A stretch of 64,000 bases of DNA from Pseudoalteromonas shioyasakiensis (lineage in GTDB: Bacteria; Pseudomonadota; Gammaproteobacteria; Enterobacterales; Alteromonadaceae), in contig NZ_JANIGL010000001.1 in NCBI RefSeq assembly GCF_024518675.1, positions 1,231,332 through 1,295,331 of the forward strand. Direction: 5' to 3'. The notes under the pieces were generated by a model that saw only the letters and a program-made list of their open reading frames with translations, made no database searches and was not told where the DNA came from. This document shows positions 45,638 through 54,129 of the stretch, piece after piece. Both the position numbers and the translations under genes were made by a program. Every line of letters starts with the position of its first letter. Position 1 is the first letter of the stretch.

Positions 45638-46369
45638 TTAACCACGGCCACTAACGAGCTTGTTACCACTACTTGCTAACTCATCTGCTGCTTTCATCAT
45701 TTTGATATTCATTTCAAACTGACGGCTAATATTCATCGTTTTAATCATTTCTTGTACTGCATTTACGTTTGAACCTTCAAGTGCACCTGTGCGTAAACGC
45801 AGCTGCTCATCTTGTTCAAGCGGTTGCTGGTTTTCAGTCCGTAACAAGCCGTCTTTACCTTTTATTAAAACCTCATCAGTACTTGCCAGCTTGATCCGTG
45901 CTTCCTCTGCAATAACACCTCCACCAAGCGGTACTAAATTAATAATGCCATCAGGGCTAATTTCGATTTCACCAAATTCAGGAAGTTGGATGTCACCTGC
46001 AATACTTTGTACACGATGACCGTTTACAGTGAGAAAACCATCAGTATCAACTTCTAAATTACCGGCACGGGTATACGCAGGATCACCGTTTTTATCGAGT
46101 ACTTCTAAATAGCCACCATCACTAAGTGCAACATCGAGATTACGGCCAGTATCCATCATTGGCCCTGCCGACAAGTCCGTAGTGACAGGCATCATTTGCG
46201 CTTGATAACGGGTGCGAAAACCACTTCCTGTTACCATCATTGATTGAGCTTGCTCAAGATCGGCTTTAAAGCCAGCGGTACTAACATTTGCTAAATTATT
46301 AGCACTCACTCGCAATGCTGTGTTATTTAGCTCAGCGCCAGAAACAGCTGTATATATTAACTTTTCCAT
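45638..46369 (-). CDS. flgF: Lateral flagellar proximal rod protein FlgF
   Basis: A 243-aa rod protein. It starts MEKLIYTAVSGAELNNTALRVSANNLANVSTAGFKADL and ends VNAVQEMIKTMNISRQFEMNIKMMKAADELA. It lies between flgE and flgG. Confidence 0.94.
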   Translation of the reverse strand: MEKLIYTAVSGAELNNTALRVSANNLANVSTAGFKADLEQAQSMMVTGSGFRTRYQAQMMPVTTDLSAGPMMDTGRNLDVALSDGGYLEVLDKNGDPAYTRAGNLEVDTDGFLTVNGHRVQSIAGDIQLPEFGEIEISPDGIINLVPLGGGVIAEEARIKLASTDEVLIKGKDGLLRTENQQPLEQDEQLRLRTGALEGSNVNAVQEMIKTMNISRQFEMNIKMMKAADELASSGNKLVSGRG

Positions 46370-46380
46370 TTGCTATTCCT

Positions 46381-47730
46381 TTACGTATTGCTAAACAGAA
46401 TTTGCATCATTTCATCAGCACTACTGATAGTTTTTGCATTTGCTTGATAGTTCTGCTGAAAAGACATTAAGCCAACTAACTGCTCACTGATATCAACATT
46501 CGATCCCATGTAAGATCCTGATAGTAATTTACCAATGGCACCTGAATCTGGCTCACCAAACAGTGCAGCTCCTGAGTCACTTGTTTCGTACCATACGGTG
46601 TTATCGCCTGGCTCAAGACCATTCACATTTGTAAATGATGCAAGTACGACTTGCCCTTGTAATTTGGACTCACCATTAGTAAAGGTGGCATACAACTTAC
46701 CGTCCTCTGCTACATCAACCCCTGAAAACGAGCCTGATGTATAACCATTGGCATCGTTCTCATACATTGCGAAACTACTACCAAATTGAGTGCTTTTTGC
46801 CATATCAAGCGTTAGAGCCATCGGTGCGCCACCACCAGCGGCAGTGAATGCCAAGGTAATTTCACGTAAGTTAAATGGGTCTTCACTGTTATTGTCTAAC
46901 GTAGGGTCATCGCCAGCTGCAAACGGGCCAAGTGGTGCCATTTGTCCATCAGCATTAAAGTTGACTGTAACGACGCCGGCAGTTACGGTTGCTCCTTCTA
47001 CAACAACATCTTGGTTGCCTACTGCGCCACTCGCCGCACCTATTTGTGCCGCGGTTAATGGCTCACCATTCACAAAATACATAACCTGCCATTCGTTTTC
47101 TGCGGTATGATTAAAGTACTGCGTCATTACATGGCTGTTACCCAGTGAATCAAAAACCTCTGTTGATTGAGAGAAGTTATACTGGCTGCCATCGGTAGGA
47201 TCAAATGGGTCAGTTGCTGAGTAAGGTATTAGATCACTTGCTGAGCTTAAGTTACCGTTAAAAGCAATTTCATTAGTGGCTTTTGCAGGAATATTAGCTC
47301 CTTCGATTTGTAAGTCAGTCAGTACACCAGACAAAATAACAGGTTCACTGCCTTCTTCTACCTCTGATACACCATAGCCTTGCAACTTACTACCATTAGC
47401 ATTCACAATATTTAAATCAGTATCTAGTCCAAATTGCCCTGCCTGGGTATAAGCAGTACGACCATTTTCTGAAATAGCAAAAAAGCCTTGCCCATCAATA
47501 GTAATATCCAGCGCATTACCTGTTCTTACTATTTCACCACCAGTGACAAAGTCTTCTTTAATATTTGAGACTTTAACGCCGCCACGCTGCCCGCCATTGT
47601 ATACGGCAGCAAACTCAGTATCTGACTTTTTATAACCTGCAGTCGCTGAGTTAGCGATATTATTACTGGTTACTTCTAATCCGGTTTGCGTACTTTTTAG
47701 GCCACTTAGACCAATATTTAATATAGACAT
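46381..47730 (-). CDS. flgE: Lateral flagellar hook protein FlgE
   Basis: A 449-aa hook subunit. The N-terminus MSILNIGLSGLKSTQTGLEVTSNNIANSATAGYKK, a middle FlgE domain (YNFSQSTEVFDSLGNSHVMTQYFNHTAENEW) and the C-terminal VDISEQLVGLMSFQQNYQANAKTISSADEMMQILF are typical. Hook length is measured by LafE. Confidence 0.95.
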   Translation of the reverse strand: MSILNIGLSGLKSTQTGLEVTSNNIANSATAGYKKSDTEFAAVYNGGQRGGVKVSNIKEDFVTGGEIVRTGNALDITIDGQGFFAISENGRTAYTQAGQFGLDTDLNIVNANGSKLQGYGVSEVEEGSEPVILSGVLTDLQIEGANIPAKATNEIAFNGNLSSASDLIPYSATDPFDPTDGSQYNFSQSTEVFDSLGNSHVMTQYFNHTAENEWQVMYFVNGEPLTAAQIGAASGAVGNQDVVVEGATVTAGVVTVNFNADGQMAPLGPFAAGDDPTLDNNSEDPFNLREITLAFTAAGGGAPMALTLDMAKSTQFGSSFAMYENDANGYTSGSFSGVDVAEDGKLYATFTNGESKLQGQVVLASFTNVNGLEPGDNTVWYETSDSGAALFGEPDSGAIGKLLSGSYMGSNVDISEQLVGLMSFQQNYQANAKTISSADEMMQILFSNT

Positions 47731-47747
47731 TGTTATTTCCCTAAAAA

Positions 47748-48404
47748 TTAAGCTAAATGGTTAATTTCACTCAGAGCGAAATTACCTAAACCGTCCACTT
47801 GTAATAAGATATCTTGGCTAGACTCCCCCACCGACACTCGTTCAACCTCGCCGCTTAGCCAGGTGTCTAATTGGACTGGTATTCCATCTGTGGTGCTATA
47901 AGCGCGCACGGCATAACCACCAGCATCCTGGTTGTCAAACTTAAAGCGTAAAGAACCTACCCCACTGTAAGGTAGGTTCATCTCTTCAACTAATTCACCA
48001 TCACTATTATAAAGCTGCACAGTAACTGAATCGGCAGGAGTGGATAAATTAACCATGCCATCGATATCACCATCACTTTCTAAAGCCACACTATTTGCTT
48101 GAACATCTACAGACTCACCAACCATATTGGTTGCCTCTAAGACCATCATGCTATTCATGTAATCTAAACTGTTACTGGTGTTTTGTTTTATGCTTTGCAG
48201 TGACTCTACGTTTGAAAATTCAGCTAACTGGCTTACGTATTCTGTGCCATCCATGGGCTGCAGTGGGTTTTGGTTACTTATTTGTGCAACTAATAATTCT
48301 AAAAACATAGTCGACATTTCTTCAGCTGAAGCACCATTTCCGGTAATACTATCTGTTTCGGCCGATGCAGTATTAGCATTTTGATTTAGGGTATTTATAT
48401 TCAT
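47748..48404 (-). CDS. flgD: Lateral flagellar hook scaffolding protein FlgD
   Basis: A hook cap of about 218 aa. The conserved N-terminal part (MFLELLVAQISNQNPLQPMDGTEYVSQLAEFSNVESLQSI) is followed by the FlgD Ig-like domain. ATG 48404 has AAGGA 7 nt upstream; GTG 48407 is in frame. Confidence 0.94.
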   Translation of the reverse strand: MNINTLNQNANTASAETDSITGNGASAEEMSTMFLELLVAQISNQNPLQPMDGTEYVSQLAEFSNVESLQSIKQNTSNSLDYMNSMMVLEATNMVGESVDVQANSVALESDGDIDGMVNLSTPADSVTVQLYNSDGELVEEMNLPYSGVGSLRFKFDNQDAGGYAVRAYSTTDGIPVQLDTWLSGEVERVSVGESSQDILLQVDGLGNFALSEINHLA

Positions 48405-48414
48405 CACCAGTTCC

Positions 48415-48831
48415 TTATTGACCTAATTTCAAAATGCTTTGTTGCATGCTATTTACACGCCCCATCACTTCAACCGATGTTTGATAACTGCGACTTGCAG
48501 ACATCATATCCGCCATCTCTTCAAGTACGTTGACATTAGAATAAAAGACGTAGCCATCAGGGTTAGCTAGAGGGTTATTAGGTTCATATCTCTGCTCGAC
48601 AGTTCGGTTAGACTCCGTCACCCCTAGTGTATTTACTGAAGCCGATACTGATTGTTCGCCCACTGTTGAGGTATACATAGCAGAGAAAACTGGCTTGAGT
48701 GCTTTGTAAGCGCCTTCTTCAGATGATGCAGCTGTATCCGCATTAGCTAAATTGGAGGCTATGGTGTCCAAGCGCATTACCTGTGCACGCATTGCGCTAC
48801 CGCTAATATCGTAAATAGAATTAAAAGACAT
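48415..48831 (-). CDS. flgC: Lateral flagellar proximal rod protein FlgC
   Basis: A 138-aa rod protein with the N-terminal ISGSAMRAQVMRLDTIASNLANADTA and C-terminal NVLEEMADMMSASRSYQTSVEVMGRVNSMQQSILKLG. It lies 2 bp after flgB. Confidence 0.95.
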   Translation of the reverse strand: MSFNSIYDISGSAMRAQVMRLDTIASNLANADTAASSEEGAYKALKPVFSAMYTSTVGEQSVSASVNTLGVTESNRTVEQRYEPNNPLANPDGYVFYSNVNVLEEMADMMSASRSYQTSVEVMGRVNSMQQSILKLGQ

Positions 48832-48833
48832 CT

Positions 48834-49205
48834 TCAGTCTCCCTTGATTACTTTATGTAAACCACTAATCTTCATATTTAAAAACGTCATGCTAGTTTGA
48901 AAGTCCATGCTGTTATTCGAAAATTTAGCTTGTTCGATATTTAACTCAACCGTATTACCATCACTAGAGGCCTGATAAGGCACTCGATACATTAATTGAC
49001 TTTGTGCAATCCCAGAAAAACCAACATCGCGGCCATGATTAAGACTACTCGCAACACCTTCCATTATTTGCTGATAATTGATATCGCGTGATTTAAATCC
49101 CGGAGTATCCACATTCGCCAAATTACTGGCGATAACTTCAGCCCGATCGATTCGTAACTGCATCGAAAACGGATGAACTCCGAGCGCCTTATCAAATAAT
49201 GCCAT
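48834..49205 (-). CDS. flgB: Lateral flagellar proximal rod protein FlgB
   Basis: A 123-aa rod protein (MQLRIDRAEVIASNLANVDTPGFKSRDINYQQIM ... MDFQTSMTFLNMKISGLHKVIKGD). It heads the flgBCDEFGHIJKL operon and is divergent from flgA. A sigma-54 promoter lies about 70 bp upstream. Confidence 0.95.
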   Translation of the reverse strand: MALFDKALGVHPFSMQLRIDRAEVIASNLANVDTPGFKSRDINYQQIMEGVASSLNHGRDVGFSGIAQSQLMYRVPYQASSDGNTVELNIEQAKFSNNSMDFQTSMTFLNMKISGLHKVIKGD

Positions 49206-49273
49206 TGTTGCCTCTATTAGTAGATTCTTGTATGCTCACCTGCAAAGTTTAAGCATGACGATACAACCTCTTT

Positions 49274-49289
49274 AACAACCTTTGTGCCA
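49274..49289 (-). promoter_or_regulatory. Sigma-54 promoter of the flgB operon
   Basis: On the minus strand the element reads TGGCACAAAGGTTGTT. It matches TGGCACG-N4-TTGCW except for G to A at position 7 and C to T at position 15. The expected start is near 49263, some 58 bp before flgB. LafK is the probable activator. Confidence 0.75.
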
Positions 49290-49312
49290 ACATTTAAAGG
49301 TGAGTACTTTCA

Positions 49313-50071
49313 ATGATTTACCATTCAAGCCATGCGATAAAAAACCAACAAGCGGAAACTAAACTTCCGCACAGGAACACTATTTTTTTCCTCTTATGTT
49401 TACTTTTTTGTTTTTTTAATATTGCTCATGCAAAGCAAATTAATTTTGAAACCAGGCTTAAAAACTATTTAGAAAAAGAAATAGGTCGCTATTTAAAGCA
49501 ATATGGCTCAACAAACCAACGCTATTCCATTGACCTCTTCATACCCAAAGGAAGTCAAGGGTTAAGTTGTGACGCACTCTCTATTTCACGTTCAAAGCCT
49601 GCCTCCCCCCCTGCTGGCAGAGTAAGATTATCGGTAAGTTGTGATTCACCCTCATGGCAATTTAGGGCAAGTGCAAAAATAGACCTATGGATGGATTTAA
49701 TTATTGCCAAGCGTGATTTACAACGAGGAGAAATACTCACCACAGACTTATTAGCTAAACGCCAGCTCAACATAGCTAACTTCCGTCATGGTATGGAACT
49801 AAATATTGATCCTTTAATTGGCATGCAAGTACGCCGTGATATAAACAGCGGCGACGTTATTAATCGGCGTTTACTTGAAAAAAGCTATTTAGTTAACCGC
49901 GATCAGCATATTGAATTACAAGTAACAACTGATACATTTAGTGCCAGAGTTACTGCGATTTCGCTAGAAGATGGCCAACTTGGGCAACGAGTAAAAGTAA
50001 AAAACTTAAGCTCTGGCAAAATTATTGAAGGAAAAGTCATCGCCAAAGGAACAGTTAAAACTTCTCTTTAA
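49313..50071 (+). CDS. flgA: Lateral flagellar P-ring chaperone FlgA
   Basis: A 252-aa exported protein. The signal anchor is at about residues 24-43 (ending AHA) after an unusually long, polar N-terminal lead of about 20 residues. The C-terminal SAF-like domain (DLQRGEILTTDLLAKRQLNI ... GDVINRRLL ... GQRVKVKNLSSGKIIEGKVIAKG) is typical of FlgA, which chaperones FlgI in the periplasm. It is divergent from flgB; a candidate enhancer for flgB lies inside its first codons. Confidence 0.9.
   Translation: MIYHSSHAIKNQQAETKLPHRNTIFFLLCLLFCFFNIAHAKQINFETRLKNYLEKEIGRYLKQYGSTNQRYSIDLFIPKGSQGLSCDALSISRSKPASPPAGRVRLSVSCDSPSWQFRASAKIDLWMDLIIAKRDLQRGEILTTDLLAKRQLNIANFRHGMELNIDPLIGMQVRRDINSGDVINRRLLEKSYLVNRDQHIELQVTTDTFSARVTAISLEDGQLGQRVKVKNLSSGKIIEGKVIAKGTVKTSL
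49352..49370. promoter_or_regulatory. Candidate LafK enhancer site upstream of flgB, inside flgA
   Basis: Perfect inverted repeat GCGGAAACTAAACTTCCGC, centred about 98 bp upstream of the expected flgB start. It differs from the lafD-upstream copy at only two spacer or inner positions. Confidence 0.6.
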
Positions 50072-50094
50072 TTTTTTTAAAAAGTATAAAATAA

Positions 50095-50123
50095 TTTAAG
50101 TTCAGTGTTTATTCTGCCGCTTT
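50095..50123 (+). promoter_or_regulatory. Possible sigma-28 promoter of flgM
   Basis: TTTAAGTTC, then GCCGCTTT about 12 bp later, resembling TAAAGTTT-N11-GCCGATAA. A late promoter before flgM would fit other flagellar systems. Match is partial. Confidence 0.4.
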
Positions 50124-50170
50124 ATATAAGTAATAGTAAAATACAATGAATTACATAGGTAAATTCACCA

Positions 50171-50473
50171 ATGAATATAACTAATAAGCCAAGCGTAGCT
50201 GTTGAGCAAAACCAAAAGGTTAATAACTCTTTTGGGCAGTCTGTGCATTCTGAATCTAGCAACCATAAAAAAGCAGCTGAGCAACCGGTTTCTACCCGTA
50301 ACCAAGTTAGTGCTTTGAGTAAATCAATCGACTCAACGTTTGAAACGCTATCTAGCCAATCAAATGTTGATTTGCAAAAAGTTGCGGAGGTAAAAGCAGC
50401 AATTGCTAATGGCTCTTTTAAACTAGACGAAGCAACCCTCGTCGACACGTTGCTTGAGTACCATAAAAAATGA
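50171..50473 (+). CDS. flgM: Lateral anti-sigma-28 factor FlgM
   Basis: A 100-aa protein with a disordered, polar N-terminus and a helical sigma-binding C-terminus (SQSNVDLQKVAEVKAAIANGSFKLDEATLVDTLLEYHKK), the normal FlgM layout. It would hold LafS inactive until it is exported through the finished hook. It overlaps flgN by 4 nt. Confidence 0.92.
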   Translation: MNITNKPSVAVEQNQKVNNSFGQSVHSESSNHKKAAEQPVSTRNQVSALSKSIDSTFETLSSQSNVDLQKVAEVKAAIANGSFKLDEATLVDTLLEYHKK

Positions 50474-50898
50474 CCATTAACAGTATCAAACTTTACATTA
50501 CTAGCTTACGCCAAGATATTAAAAAGCTTGATGTACTTATCAGCGCACTGGAATCTCAATACGAGTTATTGAACAAACGCGATACTGGATTAGATAAGCA
50601 CAACATAAAAATGCTTGAGGTACTTAACAGCCTAGAGCAAACCCATGCTCAACGAGATGCATTTTTAATTAGCCTTAGCTTACCTAGTGGCAGTAAAGGT
50701 CTTCGTTTACTTTGTAACAAACTACCAGAGCCTGTTAAGAGTATGACTACTGACCTGCTGCAAGAGCTAACAATTAAATCTAAGCACTGTAAAGCGCTAA
50801 ATGAGCGTTCAGGTAAATTATTAGCCAGTCAACGTCAATTAATGCAGCGATTAACTGGTGTTAAAAATAATAACAGCTACCCCGAAATGAATATTTGA
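50470..50898 (+). CDS. flgN: Lateral flagellar chaperone FlgN
   Basis: A 142-aa helical protein with two long helices separated by a short break (about residues 5-65 and 80-135). FlgN is the chaperone of FlgK and FlgL. The call rests on size, fold and position directly after flgM; its ATG overlaps the flgM stop. Confidence 0.85.
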   Translation: MTINSIKLYITSLRQDIKKLDVLISALESQYELLNKRDTGLDKHNIKMLEVLNSLEQTHAQRDAFLISLSLPSGSKGLRLLCNKLPEPVKSMTTDLLQELTIKSKHCKALNERSGKLLASQRQLMQRLTGVKNNNSYPEMNI

Positions 50899-51145
50899 TC
50901 ACGACTCTAAGCTAATTCAAAATGGCTCTATAGACTCATTTTCAACTATACTAATTGGTATTTCATTGTATGAAAATAACGTCTAACTGCACGATGAGGG
51001 ATTGCATAAACCACTCTTTTAGCTCTGCAATAATTACAGACTAGACTGTAGAATTTCAGCATTTTTTATAACGCTTGAAATATTTCACACCCACAAAAAT
51101 AACTAAACCACTGAATTATAATGAATATTACTCCCCCCCCTTATA
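50899..51145. other. AT-rich spacer between flgN and csbD
   Basis: No gene or RNA seen. I found no clear terminator for flgN. The right end of the lateral flagellar cluster is here; there are no mobile-element remnants, direct repeats or tRNA. Confidence 0.6.
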
Positions 51146-51161
51146 TGGTATAGGGATTGCT
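51146..51161 (+). promoter_or_regulatory. Sigma-54-like element before csbD
   Basis: TGGTATAGGGATTGCT has the GG-N10-GC spacing and the TTGCT part of a sigma-54 promoter, 46 bp before the csbD ATG. The first half matches only in TGG and one further base, so it may be chance. Confidence 0.35.
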
Positions 51162-51207
51162 TCTTTATTATAGAAAGTTAATTCATTAACCAATAAAGGA
51201 GTTAATT

Positions 51208-51405
51208 ATGAACAGTGATCGTATCGAAGGTAATTGGAAAGAACTTAAAGGTAAAGCACAACGTAAATGGGGTGACCTTACCGATGACGATTTAGACAAA
51301 ATCGAAGGTAGCCGTACAGAACTTGTTGGTAAAATCCAACAAAAATACGGCAAATCGAAAGAAGAAGCCGAGCGCGAAGTTAACGACTTTGAAAAAAGTC
51401 ATTAA
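51208..51405 (+). CDS. CsbD-family small stress protein
   Basis: A 65-aa, highly charged protein of the CsbD family (NSDRIEGNWKELKGKAQRKWGDLTDDDL ... SRTELVGKIQQKYGKSKEEAEREV). CsbD proteins are strongly induced by general stress; the E. coli member is YjbJ. Their function is not known. AAAGGAG precedes the ATG, and a strong terminator follows. It stands alone. Confidence 0.92.
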   Translation: MNSDRIEGNWKELKGKAQRKWGDLTDDDLDKIEGSRTELVGKIQQKYGKSKEEAEREVNDFEKSH

Positions 51406-51424
51406 TTCATAAACGCTTAGTAGC

Positions 51425-51450
51425 AAAAAACCGCCGTTTGGCGGTTTTTT
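51425..51450. terminator. Bidirectional terminator between csbD and metH
   Basis: Stem AAAAAACCGCC / GGCGGTTTTTT with a GTTT loop; A and T tails make it usable from both convergent genes. Confidence 0.93.
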
Positions 51451-51489
51451 ATTGTGTATCACTAAACTCTCAACTTTAGTGCCGTTATA

Positions 51490-54120
51490 TTACTCCGACT
51501 CATAACCCAAATTAGGCGATAACCATCTTTCGGCTTCTGCCAGCGTCATATTTGTTCGCTTAGCATAATCCTCAACCTGATCTTTTTGAATTGCGGCCAC
51601 CGCGTAATACTTAGCATCAGGGTGTGAGAAGTACCAACCTGAAACTGCTGCGCCTGGCCACATGGCGTATGAGCTGGTGAGCTGCATGCCAATGCGCTTT
51701 TCGGTATCAAGTAACTGCCAAATTTTCTTTTTCTCAGTGTGCTCTGGGCAAGCCGGGTAACCAGGTGCTGGGCGAATACCTTGGTAGTTTTCTCGAATAA
51801 GCTCATCATTTGATAAGTTTTCATCCGGTGCAAAACCCCAGTACTCTTTGCGCACTTGCTCGTGTAAGTACTCGGCAAATGCTTCTGCAAGTCTATCGGC
51901 CACCGCTTTGACCATAATTTTATTATAGTCATCTTGTTTAGCGTCAAAGGCATCGGCTAAGTCGTCTTCTTCAAGGCCACCAGTTACTGCAAATGCACCA
52001 AAGTAATCTGGTGTACCTTTTGGCCCGATATAATCGGCTAAACAGTAGTTAGCAAAGTCGGTTTTTTCGGTTTGCTGCCGTAAATGGCACGACGTGGTTA
52101 ATACCTCAGAGCGGCTTTCGTCGGTGTATATTTCAATGTCGTCGCCAACGCGGTTTGCTGGGAATAAACCAATCACCCCAAGCGGCTGCAAACTGCCTGA
52201 TTGCTCAAGCTCGTCTAACATGTCGTTAGCGTCTTTAAACAAGCTTTGCGCCTGCTCGCCGACGACTTCATCAGTCATTATGCGTGGGTATTTCCCCGCG
52301 ATTGACCAAGTCATGAAATAAGGCGTCCAGTCGATGTATTTGCGTAATGTCGCGATTGATACATCTTTAAACTCAGTCACACCTAGTCTTTTCGGCACCG
52401 GTGGCGTGTAGTTATCCCAATCAAGTTGGGCTGCGTTATCTCGAGCACGTTGAATAGTCACCGGTTTTGAACGCGGCTTTTTACGCGCTTGTTGCTCGCG
52501 CACTTTGACATATTCAGCTTTGGTTTTTTCTAAAAAGGCGGGTTTTAGCTCTTTTGATAACAAGTTTGAAACCACGCCCACTGCACGGCTGGCGTTATTT
52601 ACATACACCACGCCTTTATCATATTGCGGCTCAATTTTAACCGCAGTATGTGCTTTAGATGTGGTTGCACCACCAATCAATAACGGTAACTCAAAGCCGC
52701 GGCGCTTCATTTCTTTAGCAACGTGTACCATTTCATCAAGCGAAGGAGTGATAAGCCCAGATAAGCCGATGATGTCAGCTTTCTCATCAATCGCAGTTTG
52801 CAGAATTTTCTCAGCAGGTACCATTACACCTAAATCTATCACTTCGTAGTTGTTGCATTGCAGCACTACGCCAACGATGTTTTTTCCAATGTCGTGTACA
52901 TCACCTTTAACGGTTGCCATCACCACTTTACCGTTAGTAGCGCCTTCTTCTTTTTCGGCCTCAATGAATGGGTCTAGGTAGGCTACGGCACGCTTCATTA
53001 CACGGGCAGATTTAACTACTTGTGGTAAAAACATTTTACCCGCGCCAAATAAGTCACCTACCACGTTCATACCATCCATTAATGGCCCTTCGATGACATG
53101 AATGGGTTTATCTGCGCTTGCGCGGCATTCTTCGGTGTCTTCATCGATGTATTCGGTAATACCTTTTACAAGCGCATGTTCAAGACGCTTTTCAACAGGC
53201 CAACTGCGCCACTCTAAATCTTCAACACGCTCAGCTTGAGCCATACCTGAAAACTTAGGTGCAAGCTCTACTAAGCGCTCACCCGCACCTGAGTCGGTAT
53301 TTAAAATTACATCTTCAACGGCTTTACGTAGCTCTTCTGGAATATCGTCATAAACGGCAAGTTGCCCTGCGTTGACTATCCCCATATCCATACCTGCTTT
53401 TATGGCATGGTATAAAAATACTGAGTGAATCGCTTCACGTACTGGGTTATTACCACGGAACGAGAACGATACGTTTGATACCCCACCCGACACTTTACAA
53501 TGGGGCAAGTTTTGTTTGATGCGACGCGTGCCTTCAATAAACTCGACCGCGTAGTTATCATGCTCTTCAATACCCGTTGCAACGGCAAAAATATTTGGGT
53601 CAAAAATAATGTCTTCAGGCGGAAAGCCTATTTCGTCAACCAAAATACGGTAGCTGCGCTCGCAAATTTCATATTTTCGTTCTGCGGTATCAGCTTGGCC
53701 ATCGGTATCAAACGCCATTACAACAGCGGCTGCACCAAAGCGTTTAATAATTTTAGCTTGGTGGATAAACGGCTCTTCGCCTTCTTTTAGCGAGATTGAG
53801 TTAACAATCGCCTTACCTTGAATGCATTTTAAGCCTGCTTCAATCACTTCCCATTTAGAGGAATCAACCATGATGGGTACTTTTGAAATGTCAGGCTCTG
53901 AGGCAATTAAGTTTAAAAACTTCACCATTGCGGCTTTTGAGTCCAACATGGCTTCATCCATGTTGATATCAATTACTTGCGCGCCATTTTCAACTTGTTC
54001 GCGGGCAACATTAAGGGCGGTTTCATAGTCTTCTTCCATGATCAATCGCTTGAACATGGCTGAGCCGGTTACATTGGTACGCTCACCGACGTTAGTAAAT
54101 ACTGCTATTTGTTGTGTCAT
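51490..54120 (-). CDS. metH: Cobalamin-dependent methionine synthase, folate/B12/activation part (MetH C-terminal piece)
   Basis: 876 aa. It covers three of the four MetH modules: the methyltetrahydrofolate-binding domain (about 1-270, [16 protein letters not shown]), the cobalamin cap and B12-binding Rossmann domain (about 300-530, with [19 protein letters not shown] holding the axial His) and the AdoMet reactivation domain (about 555-876, ending [10 protein letters not shown]). The homocysteine domain is the separate gene upstream, in the same frame but ended by one TAG; nine bases later this ATG begins, with AGGA overlapping the TAG. Together the two equal a full MetH. Confidence 0.93.
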   Translation of the reverse strand: MTQQIAVFTNVGERTNVTGSAMFKRLIMEEDYETALNVAREQVENGAQVIDINMDEAMLDSKAAMVKFLNLIASEPDISKVPIMVDSSKWEVIEAGLKCIQGKAIVNSISLKEGEEPFIHQAKIIKRFGAAAVVMAFDTDGQADTAERKYEICERSYRILVDEIGFPPEDIIFDPNIFAVATGIEEHDNYAVEFIEGTRRIKQNLPHCKVSGGVSNVSFSFRGNNPVREAIHSVFLYHAIKAGMDMGIVNAGQLAVYDDIPEELRKAVEDVILNTDSGAGERLVELAPKFSGMAQAERVEDLEWRSWPVEKRLEHALVKGITEYIDEDTEECRASADKPIHVIEGPLMDGMNVVGDLFGAGKMFLPQVVKSARVMKRAVAYLDPFIEAEKEEGATNGKVVMATVKGDVHDIGKNIVGVVLQCNNYEVIDLGVMVPAEKILQTAIDEKADIIGLSGLITPSLDEMVHVAKEMKRRGFELPLLIGGATTSKAHTAVKIEPQYDKGVVYVNNASRAVGVVSNLLSKELKPAFLEKTKAEYVKVREQQARKKPRSKPVTIQRARDNAAQLDWDNYTPPVPKRLGVTEFKDVSIATLRKYIDWTPYFMTWSIAGKYPRIMTDEVVGEQAQSLFKDANDMLDELEQSGSLQPLGVIGLFPANRVGDDIEIYTDESRSEVLTTSCHLRQQTEKTDFANYCLADYIGPKGTPDYFGAFAVTGGLEEDDLADAFDAKQDDYNKIMVKAVADRLAEAFAEYLHEQVRKEYWGFAPDENLSNDELIRENYQGIRPAPGYPACPEHTEKKKIWQLLDTEKRIGMQLTSSYAMWPGAAVSGWYFSHPDAKYYAVAAIQKDQVEDYAKRTNMTLAEAERWLSPNLGYESE

Positions 54121-54129
54121 GTCGGTTTC

